A stretch of 64,000 nucleotides of DNA from Hypoxylon rubiginosum (lineage: Eukaryota; Ascomycota; Sordariomycetes; Xylariales; Hypoxylaceae), in contig CADCXA010000055.1 of the NCBI GenBank assembly GCA_902806565.1, positions 558,001-622,000 of the forward strand. The letters are read 5' to 3'. The position numbers and the translations under genes were made by a program. This document shows, piece after piece, positions 21,114 to 33,713 of the stretch. The notes under the pieces were generated by a model. That model was given only the letters and a program-made list of their open reading frames with translations. It ran no database searches and was not told where the DNA came from. Every line of letters begins with the position of its first letter. The first letter of the stretch is position 1.

Positions 21114-22460
21114 TCATGACTCCTGTCTACTCTGGAGCGCATTCAGCAAACTGCGCTCGAAGTTGAATTCTTGCACCCCTCTCCCAATGAGGACGATTTT
21201 CCCTGCTTGTTGAAGGCCATCGTTTTGGGGGGACGATTGCTCCGCATCAAAGATTTCAAACACCTCCCGGACACCTTGTACCATTTTCACGTCGCCGTTC
21301 TTGAAAACCAAGCGGGCTTTTAGACGATGAATTTCGACGGGTGCTGTGGCTTCTCCCGGCACCTGGCCCTCCCATAGTATTGACCTGAGCCATCGATCAA
21401 CTTGCCCTAGTTGTTCAGGGACTAGGGGCGGTACATCGACCGTGACCGTAGAAATCGTCTATTCAAGGTGTTAGTTTGGGAGATTCGTATTTAAAAGTGG
21501 AGGATTTGACGAACAGGGTCAAGATGGCTATGCCCCTTTCCTGTGGTATCTAGCACCTCTACTTGATCGTAGGCGTGTAGATCTAGGAGAAAGCCTTCTA
21601 ACTGAGGTACGACACTCTGTTTCGTTATGTGGATTTTGGCGAGGCCGTTGATTGCTCTTATCCGCGCCTTGACATCCTCGAGCTCTGTAGGTTCAACCAA
21701 ATCTGACTTATTGATAACAATAACGTCTGCATGGGAGATCTGGACATGAGCTGTCGTCATAAGGGGCCCATGACCATCGTAGTCTTCATGCCCTTCCACT
21801 TTACCTGAAGGGTCGTCTAGGCTGCGTAGAATATTCTTTGCATCTACTAATGTGACGATGCCATCCAGATAAATGGTGCTCCCGAGTCCATCGTCGACCC
21901 AGAATAGGGGGGCTAGGTTACCGGGATCCGCCAACCCTGTAGTCTCTAAGAGGATATAATCGAACGCGCCCTTCTTCTCCATCAATGACTCGATTGCGTT
22001 TACCCCGGAGTCCCTATGATGCTATTAGGATATTTTCATGTAGACCAGTATGGCAAAATGGTACTTCACAGAGCAGCAAATGCAGCCGTTGCCGACTTCA
22101 AGCCATTCTTCAACTTGTTCGCCACCTTTGTTGACTGTTAAAGACTTTTCAATATCAAGTGCTAGAGCGAAGTCAGTCTAAAAGTATTGTGGCGTCTCAA
22201 GCATCCCCCACTAACAGTCGCCAAACTCATTCATGATGACAGCAATCTTCTTGCCATGCCGGGCAGTTAATATGTAGTTTAAGAGCGTGGTCTTCCCAGC
22301 ACCAAGATAGCCTGCTTATCGTGTTAGAAAAAGAGAAATGAATAGTGAAAGCTACCAACTTGCCGGTAACGATGGTGATGGGCACTTTGACAAGTTTCTC
22401 CTCTTGCGGGCTTGTCTCGGCTTCGACAAGCTCCGGGGGAACTTCTTCGTCGAAATTCAT
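21114..22460 (-). CDS. zng1: CobW/COG0523 GTPase, ZNG1-type zinc metallochaperone
   Basis: Five exons: 22364-22460, 22216-22311, 22065-22161, 21515-22013 and 21114-21458; introns of 52, 54, 51 and 56 nt; 377 aa. Walker A is GYLGAGKTT at 33-41, split by intron 1. The metal-binding CxCC motif is GCICC (Cys 91, 93, 94). The switch region reads [10 protein letters not shown] at 118-127, and the base-recognition motif is NKSD at 198-201. The C-terminal CobW domain is complete. The closest match I recall is vertebrate ZNG1 (CBWD), which hands Zn to methionine aminopeptidase 1 in the cytosol using GTP. Its N-terminal client motif is CPELV; here the same place reads PPELV, so the cysteine is replaced by proline. 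Intron 1 uses a GC donor. The gene diverges from MOB3 across 439 bases. Confidence 0.9.
22312..22363 (-). other. GC-AG intron in the ZNG1 gene
   Basis: On the minus strand exon 1 ends ACCG and the intron begins GCAAGT; it ends AAGCAG before GCTATCTTGG. Only this junction restores [10 protein letters not shown], and no GT nearby gives the Walker A motif in frame. GCAAGT after a G is the strong consensus for rare GC-AG introns. Length 52 nt. Confidence 0.8.
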
Positions 22461-22899
22461 CGTTATTGTTCACTTTCTTCACTTTACAGAGACTTTTTGG
22501 TGAAGTTGTCCGATGTTCGGTGTAAGGAAGTGAAAATTGTCGAAAATATCGAAATATTTATGGTATGTGTTTAGGGATTCTTGTCTCGCGCCCTTTGAAG
22601 GTCATTCGAAGGTCATGAGGTACTGCAGATGTATTTTATTTTCTGCTTAGATGCATTTTCACGGATGTAGAGGTTACGACTGAGACGTAAGCTTTGTAAC
22701 TGCATAACACTATATCGATAAGAGCCGCACCTAGCATGTTTACTTGGTTACCTGGCAGCCCCCTGGTAGGAGCTTGGCGCTTCCACGAACAACTAAAATC
22801 GAACAACAACAGCTAGCAACAAGAACGACGACTATAACAAAATACATCCGTAGCACACAATTACCAGTGGGGGCCAGTGCCTCAACCGAATTTCTTATC
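22461..22899. promoter_or_regulatory. Divergent promoter between ZNG1 and MOB3
   Basis: The two start codons face away from each other across 439 bases, so both promoters and 5' UTRs share this space. The MOB3-proximal part contains CAA-rich tracts (about 22799-22830), common in fungal 5' UTRs. No specific binding site can be assigned. Confidence 0.5.
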
Positions 22900-24505
22900 A
22901 TGTCTCTACCACAAGGTTCACCTCGACTACCAAGTCCTCCCCCTCCCGCAGAGATCCAAATCGGTCCCAAATCTCCAGGACTGGGCAGCACTGGTCGCCA
23001 GTCACAACAGATGGAACATACCATGGCTGAGGCAAATGCGAAGCGTCGCATACACCCAGGCACTAAGTCTGAGGATATGGCTGTCGGCCCACCCCTTATT
23101 CCATTAGGCGAGGTGCGTTAAACTATCTACATACTTCTTGCGACACGAATACTAATAAAAAACATCGTAGCTTGACTCAGCCTTTCAGCTTCAGGAACAC
23201 CTCGCAGCATTGCACTATCATCACTCCGCTTCTAATACGACACCTATCACTCGAGCGGCTGCCATTCAGCTGGCCACCCCGCCTCCCGGTATCGATCGAA
23301 CGCTCTGGCTCTACGAGCTCTGCCGCTTTCTGATCGCGCAATGCAACAGCCTGATAGTCGGCTTTCTTTTCGATACCCCGCCGTGCTCGGCCACAACGTG
23401 CCCCGAGATGCGCGCCTCGGAGTGGCAATTTCTCTGCGCCGTCCATGACCAACCTAAGAGCTGCTGCGCCATTGACTACTGTTGTCACACCCTCGACTGG
23501 GCGGCCAACGTGGTCACCAACCCCAAGCTCTTCCCGAGCAGATTTGTCGTGCTATCCGAAGGGCACGACAAGAGCGCGGTGCTTAAGAACCTCGTCAATG
23601 TGTTCCGCAGGCTCCACCGAATATTCGCACACGCCTGGTTCCAGCACAGAGGCGTATTCTGGTCCGTCGAGGCCCAGACCGGCCTGTATGCCTTCTTCAA
23701 GACGGCCTGTGACATGTACGACCTCCTACCGGCCGAGAATTACAAGCTCCCGCCGGAAGCCGAAGGTCTGGAGCCCATACCGACCGAGAAGGAAGACAAG
23801 AAACCGACAGTGACGGCTATCGCGAAGCCGCCGTCGCAACAGCACGAGGGCGCCGAGTACGAGGATGAACGACATAGTCTGCACGCCCGTAGAAGCAATA
23901 CGGCCAGACATTCAAGCAGACCGTCTACCGGCAGCGCCGTGACTACCGTGATCGAAGAGCGGGAAGATGAGCATCATGATGTCACGAACAAACTCAAGGG
24001 CTTGCACATTTCTGCCCCCGAGACAGTGGAAGAGGAATCCGAGGTCGAAGTGCCTGTTATTGTAGAAGGCGAGTTACTAGACAACCCTAGTGTCCAGGCT
24101 GCCGAAGCATCCCAGGTTCACGAGTATCAGGAGAAACAAGACGAGGCGCCGCCTCATAGTGTAAAGATAGATGTGCGGGAGGATGTTTCTGCGGAGCCAG
24201 GGACTATCACGGAAAATGCAGAGCAGCAGCAGGAAGGCAGCAAAGAGGTACCTCTGTTTGGTTACGAACAGGTTGCCGAAGACAAGGCCAACGAACCTGC
24301 TCCGAGCGCAGAGAAACAGCCAGAAGCCACAGCGGATGACACTGACACCACCCAGCAACCCGAGGCGAGCGCTCCCAAGGAGCCCGCGGAAAACTCACCT
24401 ACAGTCGAAACTGTCGAAGAGAAAACAGCAGAAGCGAGCAGCGAGGCAGCCGAAGGAGAAGGAGAAGAAGAGTCGAGTTCGAAGAACCAACCAAGCACGG
24501 ATTAG
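22900..24505 (+). CDS. mob3: MOB3/phocein-like MOB kinase activator (STRIPAK subunit)
   Basis: Two exons: 22900-23112 and 23171-24505, with a 58 nt intron; 515 aa. The MOB domain covers about residues 100-270. The Zn ligands are present: CSATTC (Cys 143 and 148) and the HAWFQH pair (His 225 and 230). The pattern SEWQFLCAVHDQPKSC, AIDYCCHTLDWAA and LFPSRF is much closer to phocein (MOB4) than to MOB1/MOB2, which points to the fungal STRIPAK component called MOB3 in Sordaria and Neurospora, needed there for hyphal fusion and fruiting-body development. Residues after 290 are a long, acidic, disordered tail of Glu, Ala, Pro and Gln. The frame upstream of 22900 lacks conserved sequence, so I start at MSLPQGSP. 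The stop is TAG at 24503-24505, and the same frame stays open for 92 codons beyond it. Confidence 0.88.
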
Positions 24506-24784
24506 GATTTCAGTGCACCCCCTCTAGAACTATTTGACATCAACCCTGTACTAGGCCGTCCCTGGAGGCTCGCGAAGCCGGCGGCGGCGGCGGCCCGGGA
24601 CAACGACGACATCGGCGACGATGAGTTGGACTTTGCGACGCGCCAGGTCGTGAGGCAGACGCGCGCCGTCTTTAGGAGGCTGCGGCGGTCTTCGCGGCAG
24701 CAGCAGCAGCAGGGCGACGGACAGAACGACGGACAAGACGATGACGACAATAACGATGGTCGTAATGATCCGAGTACGTTCTAA
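24506..24784 (+). other. In-frame open extension after the MOB3 TAG stop
   Basis: Directly after the MOB3 stop and in the same frame, 92 codons are open, closing with TAA at 24782-24784. The sequence looks coding: DFSAPPLELFDINPVLGRPW, then a short Ala run, an acidic stretch (DNDDIGDDELDF), a basic helix-like stretch (VVRQTRAVFRRLRRSSR), a Gln run and an Asp/Asn-rich end. G+C is high as in the preceding exon and drops sharply after the TAA. It may be a readthrough extension, a C-terminus lost by a recent nonsense change, or a sequencing error at the TAG. No good donor is visible that would splice the stop out. Confidence 0.5.
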
Positions 24785-26863
24785 AATCGTCACGCACGCG
24801 CAACGTAGTATTACTACATTCTGTAATACACGACTTTTTACTTCCTTTTTTTAATGGCGTGTAAATGAGTACGAGCGAAGAAGAGACGAGACCTTGACGG
24901 TCGTGTACGAACATTACTATGTATGTTTAATAGGTTGGTCGGGGTCGAAAGCAAAGGAGAGGGAGGCTCTTGGGAGCCATGTCGGTTAATTGACGAGGCT
25001 AGGAGGGGAGGTGGAGGATCAGAGGAGTTGTACAGAGTTGTATTATGGTACGCGTAGCGCTGCGAGCTTGCAGGGCAGTGTTATACAGCGCTCCGAATGA
25101 TAATATCCATGCCGTATATTAAAAACCCCTTGCAGTGATTCTGGGATTGACGAGTGTCGATATGTGCCTATTCCAAGTTCTGTCCCGTGAAATATCATGT
25201 GTTCTTTATTGACCTTGTTCTCATCATATTGACGTTAAAAAGTAACAGCGACGATGAATGTATTGTCTAAGATTGCCACGGATCTAGACGATGCCCAAGC
25301 ATATGAAAGCAAAAAAGGGGTATACAACCCAAGGGTATATTGTTTTAATTCTTCCGTGCCCCTTTTTTTATCTCCCTGTATCCTGTTACACTATACACAA
25401 GTCTTTTTATATATAAAAAAGTCTAAACCATTACATTACAATACAGATGTACGAAAAAAAAATTATTCATAGTGCCGAAAGACGCAGCTCATCCCTTTGA
25501 CATGCCGAGAAGCCTTCTACCGGCGTGTCTGGTATCTTCCGTCCTCTTTTTGGTTTCTATCTCTTTTCTCTGAAAAGTTTCTGCCTTGCTTATGAACGGC
25601 GGAAGTCTCCGGGTACGCTCACTTGAGCTGTCCCATGTGTCCACCGCATGCATTGGTACGCGCGCGGGTGTTTTGCATGTGTAAGAGAAAACGACCACGG
25701 ACGCCCTCCCTCCCCGGGTGTCTTTTTTGGGGTTTGTGGCGTCTTGCATGGACGCCACTTTCAAAAAATGCCGCTACGGCTTGTTTCACTTGACGCCATT
25801 CGACGATGATGTATAATGAAAGCCGACAAGGTATAGGGTAGATGTTTAAGATGGGGGACGTAGTTCCGTTGTGTGCTAGTAGGACTTGCATATCGCCACC
25901 GCGCCGGCGACGCCGAGGAGGGTCCTTATAAGACGCCCGCTAGCTGCACATGGGACTCCCAGAGGGTTGGTAACCTAACAACTTTCCTGAAACCGAGGTA
26001 AAAGTTTCTGAGTGAGACGGCGCGACGACAGAGCCTAGCACTACTATAGCTGGATCATATGGTTGAGAAATAGCCGCCAGGAGAGGCTGGAGAGATGACG
26101 GTGACGCCGGTGGTGTGCGTGCTGGATACGCGCTCCGAGATGCGTTCTCGTACGGTTCCCCAACTCCGCCGTAATAGCCGGGGTGGCCCATATCTTGGCA
26201 GGTTCCAAGATCTTTCTCAAAGTCCCACCCAGCCCGCGTCGTCTGATATTTTAGCTCGGCAGCTCGGTAGCTCGGGTCTGAACTGTGGGTTGACGGGGTT
26301 CGTCCGATGTGAAGACGATAGAGAGTAAGGGATATGTGTACCATGGCATTGGTAAGTCCGTGGTATTGGATAGGTTAGGATAGGTAAGCCTGAGATGCCT
26401 GCATGCATAAACATCTCCCTCGTAAGATCGCCGATTGCACGAGATTCTGACGTTGTAGTACCTGGCCGCATAGTCGGTCTCCCTCGCCTCTCTCACCGTC
26501 CCCCCGGTCCTGCAGCGCAGTGTTGCATCCTGGTTCGGTTTCTATTCTGGGCTCCGTTTTCGCCGCATCGAGACATCATGGTTTCACACCCTAGTCCTTC
26601 TCCAACGTCGCAGCGACCGTCGTTGCTGTACACGACACATCTTACACCAAAATGGCTGATTTTCGATGCTTCGAGTCCTTTTTTTTTTCATTTCCGTTCT
26701 CTGTTCTTCTAGTTATCGGGTTTTATGATTGGAACTACCAAATGGCCAATCAGGTATATGGTAATTTTCAAACGATAAACCATCCTTGATCTACCGGGTA
26801 GTCCTCGTCCTTAATCATATGGACATCCTAACTGCTTTGCCGCCCAATATTGCTACAGAGGTC
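24785..26863. other. Intergenic between MOB3 and the Zn2Cys6 gene
   Basis: Both flanking genes end here, so 3' UTRs are expected on each side. It contains several poly-A/poly-T tracts near 25340-25460. One minus-strand frame, 25940-26344 (134 codons, Pro/Ser/Tyr rich, no domain, no clear introns), is the only candidate gene and I do not support it. Nothing else is seen. Confidence 0.45.
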
Positions 26864-29418
26864 TTAGAGCTGACCAGACCTGCCTCCACCTTGAGGTGAC
26901 GGGGCACTGCTATTCGATCCGCCAGGCGATACCACCTGTTCATGATCATGGCTGAGGCGCATCTTGGCGAAGATGGCGCTAATCTCTCGAAGCGCTTCCG
27001 TTTGTTGAGAGACGGGATTCGCATTGCGTTCGTCCGCAAAAGCGCGAATGCTCCGCAACACCGGGCTTAGTCCTTCATCGTTTGGCAGCCACCATTGTAT
27101 ACAAGAGGGGTCGCGGAATATCTCTGCCATCCGAGCTCGTATCGTGAGTGGGAAGACGTATCTAAATCACACGAACACGGAACGTTAGTAAAATTGCGTC
27201 AAGTAGTATAAATAATCAGTTGAAGTAGACTTGGAGAATACAACTTTATCTATTCTACATTCATCCGTATGTAGATATTCGATTGGCAAAAAGCTAGGTG
27301 TAAGATAGAATAAAAGGGGCTAAACGAATAGGCTTGGCACGTACCCCAACGATTCCAATAATGCGTATTTACGCCTCAGCCACATGTGGTGCCTACTGTC
27401 TCGGGGGAGGAAGAGTGCTGCTATAGCGAGACAAGCCTGGATCGGGATCAGGGCCCCGTTTGGTGCCGAAGGCCATAATTGTACCGCTTCGAAGATCTCG
27501 CATATAGCATACGCCAGGCTTCTCAATTCGTCCGATGGCTTCTGCTGCAAAGCGAAAGCTTCCTGGCTCTTATGCATAACGAGGATAGAGTGCCATTCCG
27601 CGGTGAGCACTGTAGTCGAAAATAACGGAAACTCGTAGAGATAGCCTGGCTTATAGGGATCGACTATATCGTCCTCGTCTAGCGGAACTTTGTGCTTGAA
27701 GTCGGTTACGCGGAAGTTGGGATCGGTCAAGGCAGGATCGAATTCGGCTCTCCATTCGTAGAGGCGGTTCGTTATATGATTGTGCTCGGCAGCGAAATCG
27801 GCGCCCGAGATTTCGCCTCGGCCACCCCTTGCGTAGAGGATTGACATGTCCCGGGAGATCAATCGTAGAGCAGCAGCGTGAAGTTCCGTTTTCATTCCCA
27901 AGTTTCGTGGTTCCCTTTCCACTTGCTCCTGACAGAAGTGGACTACGGTCGAGAACCATTCTCGCGGCAAATTCGTTTCGAATCCTCCCATCATTCCCAC
28001 GAAAACATCGAATCGAATGTACCAAGTTAATAGCATCCGTGTCGTAGGCGAGTTCATGACCGTCTGGGGTGCGAGGAGCCGTGTCAATATCTCAAGCGCG
28101 GCCTTTTGATGTCCCATCAAGTTCACCCAATCTCCTAGGTATTCCTTGTTTCAAATCAGCAATGGCCCCTGCAGTTAAGTGTTCGGCCTAGGTTTACCTC
28201 GATAGTTGCGAGCTGTAAAATGGTTAGAAGCGTCGCTGTGTTCTGCTTCTCTCGCCTCTTGAGGCAATTTAACAGTAGCGTTACGCTTTTGTTATAGTAT
28301 TGTAGGAAGTCCTGGATCCTACCATTGGGGTTTTGTGCAGTCCGGTGGTATGCCGCAAACCCTACGACCGCATTCAAGAGGGCTTCGTTGCCGCTTTGTA
28401 CAGCTAAGCTAGGTAGAATCAAGCCGAAGAAGTTATCTATATCATTGACCATCCCGTAGTTATAATGAGTGATGTATTCGCAGAAGTAAGTCAGGTGAGA
28501 TTGTATGTCCGCCGGTAGGTGAGACCAGTCCGGCCGAGAAACCGGCAACTGGAGCAAGGGGTCAGGAATCTGAAAAGAAGGGGTAAAGCTTGCTGATGTG
28601 CTTGTCGATACTGCTGGCGAAGCACTCTTGGCGCCCTCCAGGGAGGGTGTCTCGGAACTCTGCCGAGTCGCCGACTTCTGGACCGAGGTTGATGTCGTAC
28701 TTGTTCTTCGCAAGCCCGAAAAGGAATATGACGATTTCGACAACGACTCGATAGGTTCCTCCTCGTCGATAATTGGCTCTAGTTTAATATTTCTTTCTAG
28801 GTCTTCGTCCGCATCGTCTTGCGAAGAGTTTGGGCTTGACTCCTGGGTTAATGCCGAATCTTTCGACGAACCTGACCCACTAGCTTGCCCCTTTGAAGAA
28901 GGGGGGTCGGGGTAGATACAATCTCTCTTGCCCTTGCGACAACCTACGACCGTTAGTCTGTCGTTTCCGAACTACATTAGAATGAAGAAACCTACGTTCA
29001 CAAATAGGATGGGCTTCGTCGCACTAATTCCGAGTTCAGTAAAAACATACCAACAGGAAAGAAAACTAGCGCTTACCTTGACTCGTCTACTCCGACAAGT
29101 ATAACAGCCCGACCGTGTTCGACGATGTTTAACATGGTCCGCCCCAGACGCGGATTTCTTGCGGTTTCGGTTATTCTGAGCCTTGGGCGCTTGGAACATG
29201 ATTGGATCATGAAAGCCAGGAAAGTACCCTAAGCTTTGATACGGAGTCGTCAAGGGCGGACTGGTGTTTCCCGGGACGGTAGGTTGTTGGTGAGGCTGGT
29301 ATTGGGTACCCTGGGGATGGTTTGGGTTGGGTGACTCCCCGGATGCCGCCATCGAGGATAGATATTGCTGATAGTAATCACCCATCGGAAGAGATTCGCC
29401 GAGCGGAGTGGTCGACAT
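26864..29418 (-). CDS. Zn2Cys6 fungal transcription factor with fungal-specific TF domain
   Basis: Five exons: 29077-29418, 28996-29023, 28198-28943, 27345-28144 and 26864-27161; introns of 53, 52, 53 and 183 nt; 737 aa. The binuclear zinc cluster is complete and follows RRTRSG: CYTCRSRRVKC, DEAHPIC, ERCRKGKRDC. It is split over three exons, the middle one only 28 nt. A Gln/Pro/Asn-rich head precedes it (YQQYLSSMAASGE, YQSLGYFPGFHD). After a Ser/Thr-rich linker, residues about 235-700 form the helical Fungal_trans_2-type regulatory domain (FCEYITHYNYGMVNDIDNFF, AVVGFAAYHRT, LLTILQLATIE). The zinc-cluster context is like S. pombe Moc3-type regulators, but the target genes cannot be told. The nuclear protein probably binds CGG half sites. 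The upstream region is exceptionally long. Confidence 0.88.
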
Positions 29419-32400
29419 GCGTTACCTTAGGCGATCAAGGTCAGAATCACTCCCTTGCCAAAGACGCGCAGCACTACTTCGACGCAGTCCGGCCTGGGGA
29501 TTGGATTGTAGTTTGAGTATAACGTCGTACTATATGATTGCTCCAGAGGGCCAAAGTAGACTGAGAAATATCTCGAAAATTAGGTAGCTGGAGAGACGAA
29601 TTCTTGTTGGCGCCTGACCTCGAGCTATCTTCAAGATATTCGGCTTGGTAGATAGTTTCGAGGTAGACGTTGCGGGCGGAGGGGTTCTGGTCCCAATAGT
29701 TCGGAATGGTAAGGAGAGTTTCGACCCAATATAGATAGGTAGGTACACATTGAGTAGAGTGTCCCTAGCCAATGGGCTTGTTTAGTATGGCCTAGAAATA
29801 CTTTGTACACCTGCGGTGTGCTCTTCTGTCCCTGGAGGTTCTATATATCTGTCCTAATCCTTCTTAGCAGGAGAGGATAATCAGGAAACAGACAGAAGAT
29901 ATCTTCTGCATAGTTCGTGGGCGTAGTAGAGAAGATAGTGTAGCTTATGCTTGACAATTTCTCGAGACTGCTGCGCGCTTGGTTTGACTGGTCAGACTGC
30001 GCTGCTCATGGTAGTTATGGCCAATCCAGAAGCTCGACGACTACGGTTACCGGTGACTAGGAAGCATTGAAGACGAAATAGTTGTGGGGCTCTTGTAGTA
30101 CACCTTGCAGAAAGTCCCCTAGTGCCGCTGAGCCTGTACAAGTACCTATGAGGATAGAGGAGCAGGGCCTCGAGGATCTGCTGACAGGATGATAGCTATA
30201 GCGGGGCTTCGTTATGCAGCGGGTAGCCAAGGAGGTGAGGACAAGGTGCCGTTGAATAGAAGCCGATCTTGGGTTTCGGCACGCTGTCTCTTGGGTTGTT
30301 GGAACCATCCACAATTTTGAAATATCCCCCCTAACAACGGACCTAGTAGTATTAGACGCCCAAAGCAATTATATGCCTATCGAAGCCGGTGAGGAATTCA
30401 ATGCTGGACGCTCTCGTTCGTGTTGATCTAGTCCGCTTCTTCTGAGACGGGTGATGAGATAATGTGGAGGCAAGGCGAGTGAATACGGAATACCGAAGCT
30501 GGAGCAGACAGAAACTTGCTACTGCTGGGCATCACTTAGGGAGCAGAAGAGAACTAACACTGTGATTAAGGTAATGAGGTCATGATGAGGAATCAACAGA
30601 GCGTCGTGCCTGAGAATATTTTGGGACTAGGGTTATGAGATTCGCAAGGCCTAATAAGTGTATCCGCGTATTCTGCCAACGCGAGCGCGAGAGTAGTGCA
30701 TCAAAGATAGGTACAGTCTATTTAGAGGAATTCAGATACTGGGGAGAACGAATCCCAGGAGGTAGCTTTCATGGAGCTAGTGATGACTCGAGGTGCTAAT
30801 TTAGATCCGCTTGAGCTTTGGTCCACCCCGTCACTCGGTCTAGGTATGGAATTTGCCGTCCGCAAGAGACTGAGAGACCAGGCGAATTACCCTTTTGCAA
30901 TGAGGGCGAGGGCGAAGGCATGGGCACGGGCATGGGTAAATCAAAGAAGCCTTAGCCCACTGCTCTGGTACGTACATATGTAGATATGATGCTGAGTACA
31001 GTACGCAATAGAGTTCTTCCGCCTTTGGGTATCCGGTTCCCAATGGCGCTACAACAGGGGGCCCCTGGGCCCTGGACTGGGAATATGCAGCTACTAGATG
31101 AGTGGGAGTCGGGATGTCAGGGAGAGGAACCGATTACACGCAGCCGCCTAGTATTTGCTCATACTCATACCTTCTGCCAAGCCGATTCAGTACTGAAATT
31201 CCACACGGCGGCGATGGTTAGCACCTCGAACGGCCGGCTGTTCTTTAAGAAATGGGAACTTTCATATATAGACGTACGATTTTGTACAATATAAGGGTGG
31301 GAGGTGGAAGACTGGGAGATATTGTCGCCAGGCGCTTTACAGCGAGATAAGGCCACGGGAGGTAAGGCAAGGGTCTCTTCATCCACAGTCATGGGGTTAC
31401 CCATCGAGCCAGGCAGCGGGGAACTGGGGCGCACGTACCGGGGATAGGAAACTGCACAAGATCCTACCATGCAGTTTGATCAACGGCGGCTAGTGGGAGG
31501 TATTCGATCTGTTGATCTCACAACGCATATGAGACGAAAATGGGGGACCCCGAGGTATCAGTGCTTCTCAGCTACTAACGCGTCGATCGTACCTTGACAT
31601 GCCACGCTTCATATTTGCAGATTCTCATCACGAAACTGACCAGTGACGTTCCAGTACCGGATCTACCGTCGAGAGTACCTCTACCATGTGGGCACCGTTC
31701 ACAGAAAAGTGACCGGGTTCTGGTTTGAATACTCCGAAGGCTATCCAGTAGCCAGATGTGACGGAACAATGCTAAAATGACCACTATCGATCGACGAGGC
31801 CCTTGGAGCCTTTTTAGGATAGGGACTCTAGCGGTAAGCTAGTCTGCAAGCAATGGAGAGTGGACTGGTCGACGCCCGTCGAGGTTGTTGGACCGGTCCT
31901 TTTAGCCCGGCAAAAGCCTTTTTTCTTCTTCTGGCGTGGGTTGTCAGTTGTTAATACGACGTTAAGCTGCAAAACAGAGCGGTGCTGGATGAGCTCTTTT
32001 AGGGCCGTACCACTGCTGCTGCTACTACCAACCACAGGGTTTCATTGATTGGTTCCATTATGACAGGGGGAATACCCTAGAGAACTCGAGGATCCCCAGG
32101 GACTGGCCTGGCAGGATGCTCCCGAGCACAGACCAGAGTGTTAAAGCATCCAATGCAGAGCTGTTGCAGAACGAGCTTCATAGTACCGCACGAAAGAGTG
32201 AGGCTCATAATGCTATGCATTAAGACCAAAGAGATCGAGTTAGCTGTCAGATCGGTTGTATTTCAAGGGGTTGTTTCCGGAGCATTGCCGAACGGTCTGT
32301 GACGACTTGAAGTTGTTGTGACGGTAGTACATAGAAAACAGCCGTGTGCTATCTGCATGTACATACTATCTAAGGTGGCTGGGGAAGTTCAAACTGGAGG

Positions 32401-33695
32401 ACCAGGCACTCTAAGGTTCGATATCATGTCCGCAGCGGGCGGAGTTGGTTCGGCTCGAAGGGGCCGAAATGCCAGTGCTAGGTAAGTATCCCGTGCGGAC
32501 GTACTACTATGTACGTACATATGTAGGTACGTATGGGTACTGGTAATGGGGCATGGGGGGACGACCATGGGGGACCTCGGCGCACAACAATTAGGAATTG
32601 ACCCTTCGGCTGCGTCGACTGGCTTGATAAAGCTTGACAAATGATCGTGATCGACAGGGACGGGTATTGTGACCAGGGATGCAGACTGTGGTTTGATCGA
32701 TGGTTGTTGATGAAGGCATAATGATTTTTTCTTTCTTTTGGCTTGACTGACATTATCTCCAAATCTCCAATGGGGACGACGACGACGACAACCAGGGGGG
32801 ATGGCCGAACCATGGAAGCAAGTTGCAGCGATTAGGTATTCGGAATGTTCCTTTCGTGATGCGAGCGTAATAGATAGTGGTCCGTCCCATCGTTGCATCC
32901 GTCATCTGAACTTTCTGGTGTGCCTTTGTCCCGGTCTCCCTGCATAGTACCTAGGCTGCTGGGAACCTTAGGCAAGGCAAGACGGCGGAAATCTCTGTGT
33001 GACAAGGTGCCAAAAGGTACCCTAATGTTCAAGGTGCGAGATGCAAGGCCAAGGGTGCAAGGTCAGGGGTGCTGAGCTTTCTAGGGTAGCACCATACCCC
33101 ATCTGATAATTCCTGTCCCGTCATCAAGGGTTCAAGGTCTGAAGGTGTACCTCGGGGTTTCTTGGCAGTATTCCCTGACCTGGCAAGCCTGACAGAGCCC
33201 TGACAGAGCTAAGTATTTCGACATTCCCGCCTGCGGCGTATTTACCTAGTACAACACGTATATGCATCCCACAGCTACTGGCATCCCATGGACCATATTC
33301 GTACCTAGGCTGCTAGATTAGGTAGAACAAGGGACGAAGGAGAAGAAGAAGAGTGGACAAGGTGGGAAAAAGGCAAGCATGTTGGGGTAAATCTAATTTG
33401 CCCGACTAATGCGTAATTACCTTAACCTTAACAGCCCCTGGGGCCCTGGGGCCCTGCCTAGCCGCAGTTTTCGAATCCCGTTCGAATTAGGAATAGGGCA
33501 CTATGTACTGACCCGGTTAGGTACCTCTCAGTGAGCTCTCCATGTTAATTGTAGCACAGTTTACGCAATAGGTAACCCTCCTATTAGGTGCACGAGGGAC
33601 GGGATGCCAACTCTTATGACGAGCGCAATCAATAAGTGACCAGTCAGTATTTCGCTATGTATATAAAATTCTAGTCAACACAGAAGTACATACTC

Positions 33696-33713
33696 CTACC
33701 TACATGTAGGTAG
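33696..33713. repeat. 18 bp perfect palindrome
   Basis: CTACCTACATGTAGGTAG is its own reverse complement. It uses the same ACCT/AGGT units found throughout this gene-free stretch. Confidence 0.7.

Noticed and set aside
25940..26344. 134-codon minus-strand frame between MOB3 and the Zn2Cys6 gene
   Set aside because: Possible but unsupported: no domain, no splice partners, and a plus-strand frame overlaps it.
32389..32898. 169-codon minus-strand frame in the gene-free stretch
   Set aside because: Low-complexity His/Pro/Ser text containing translated GTAC repeats; no motif, and a second overlapping frame is equally open.
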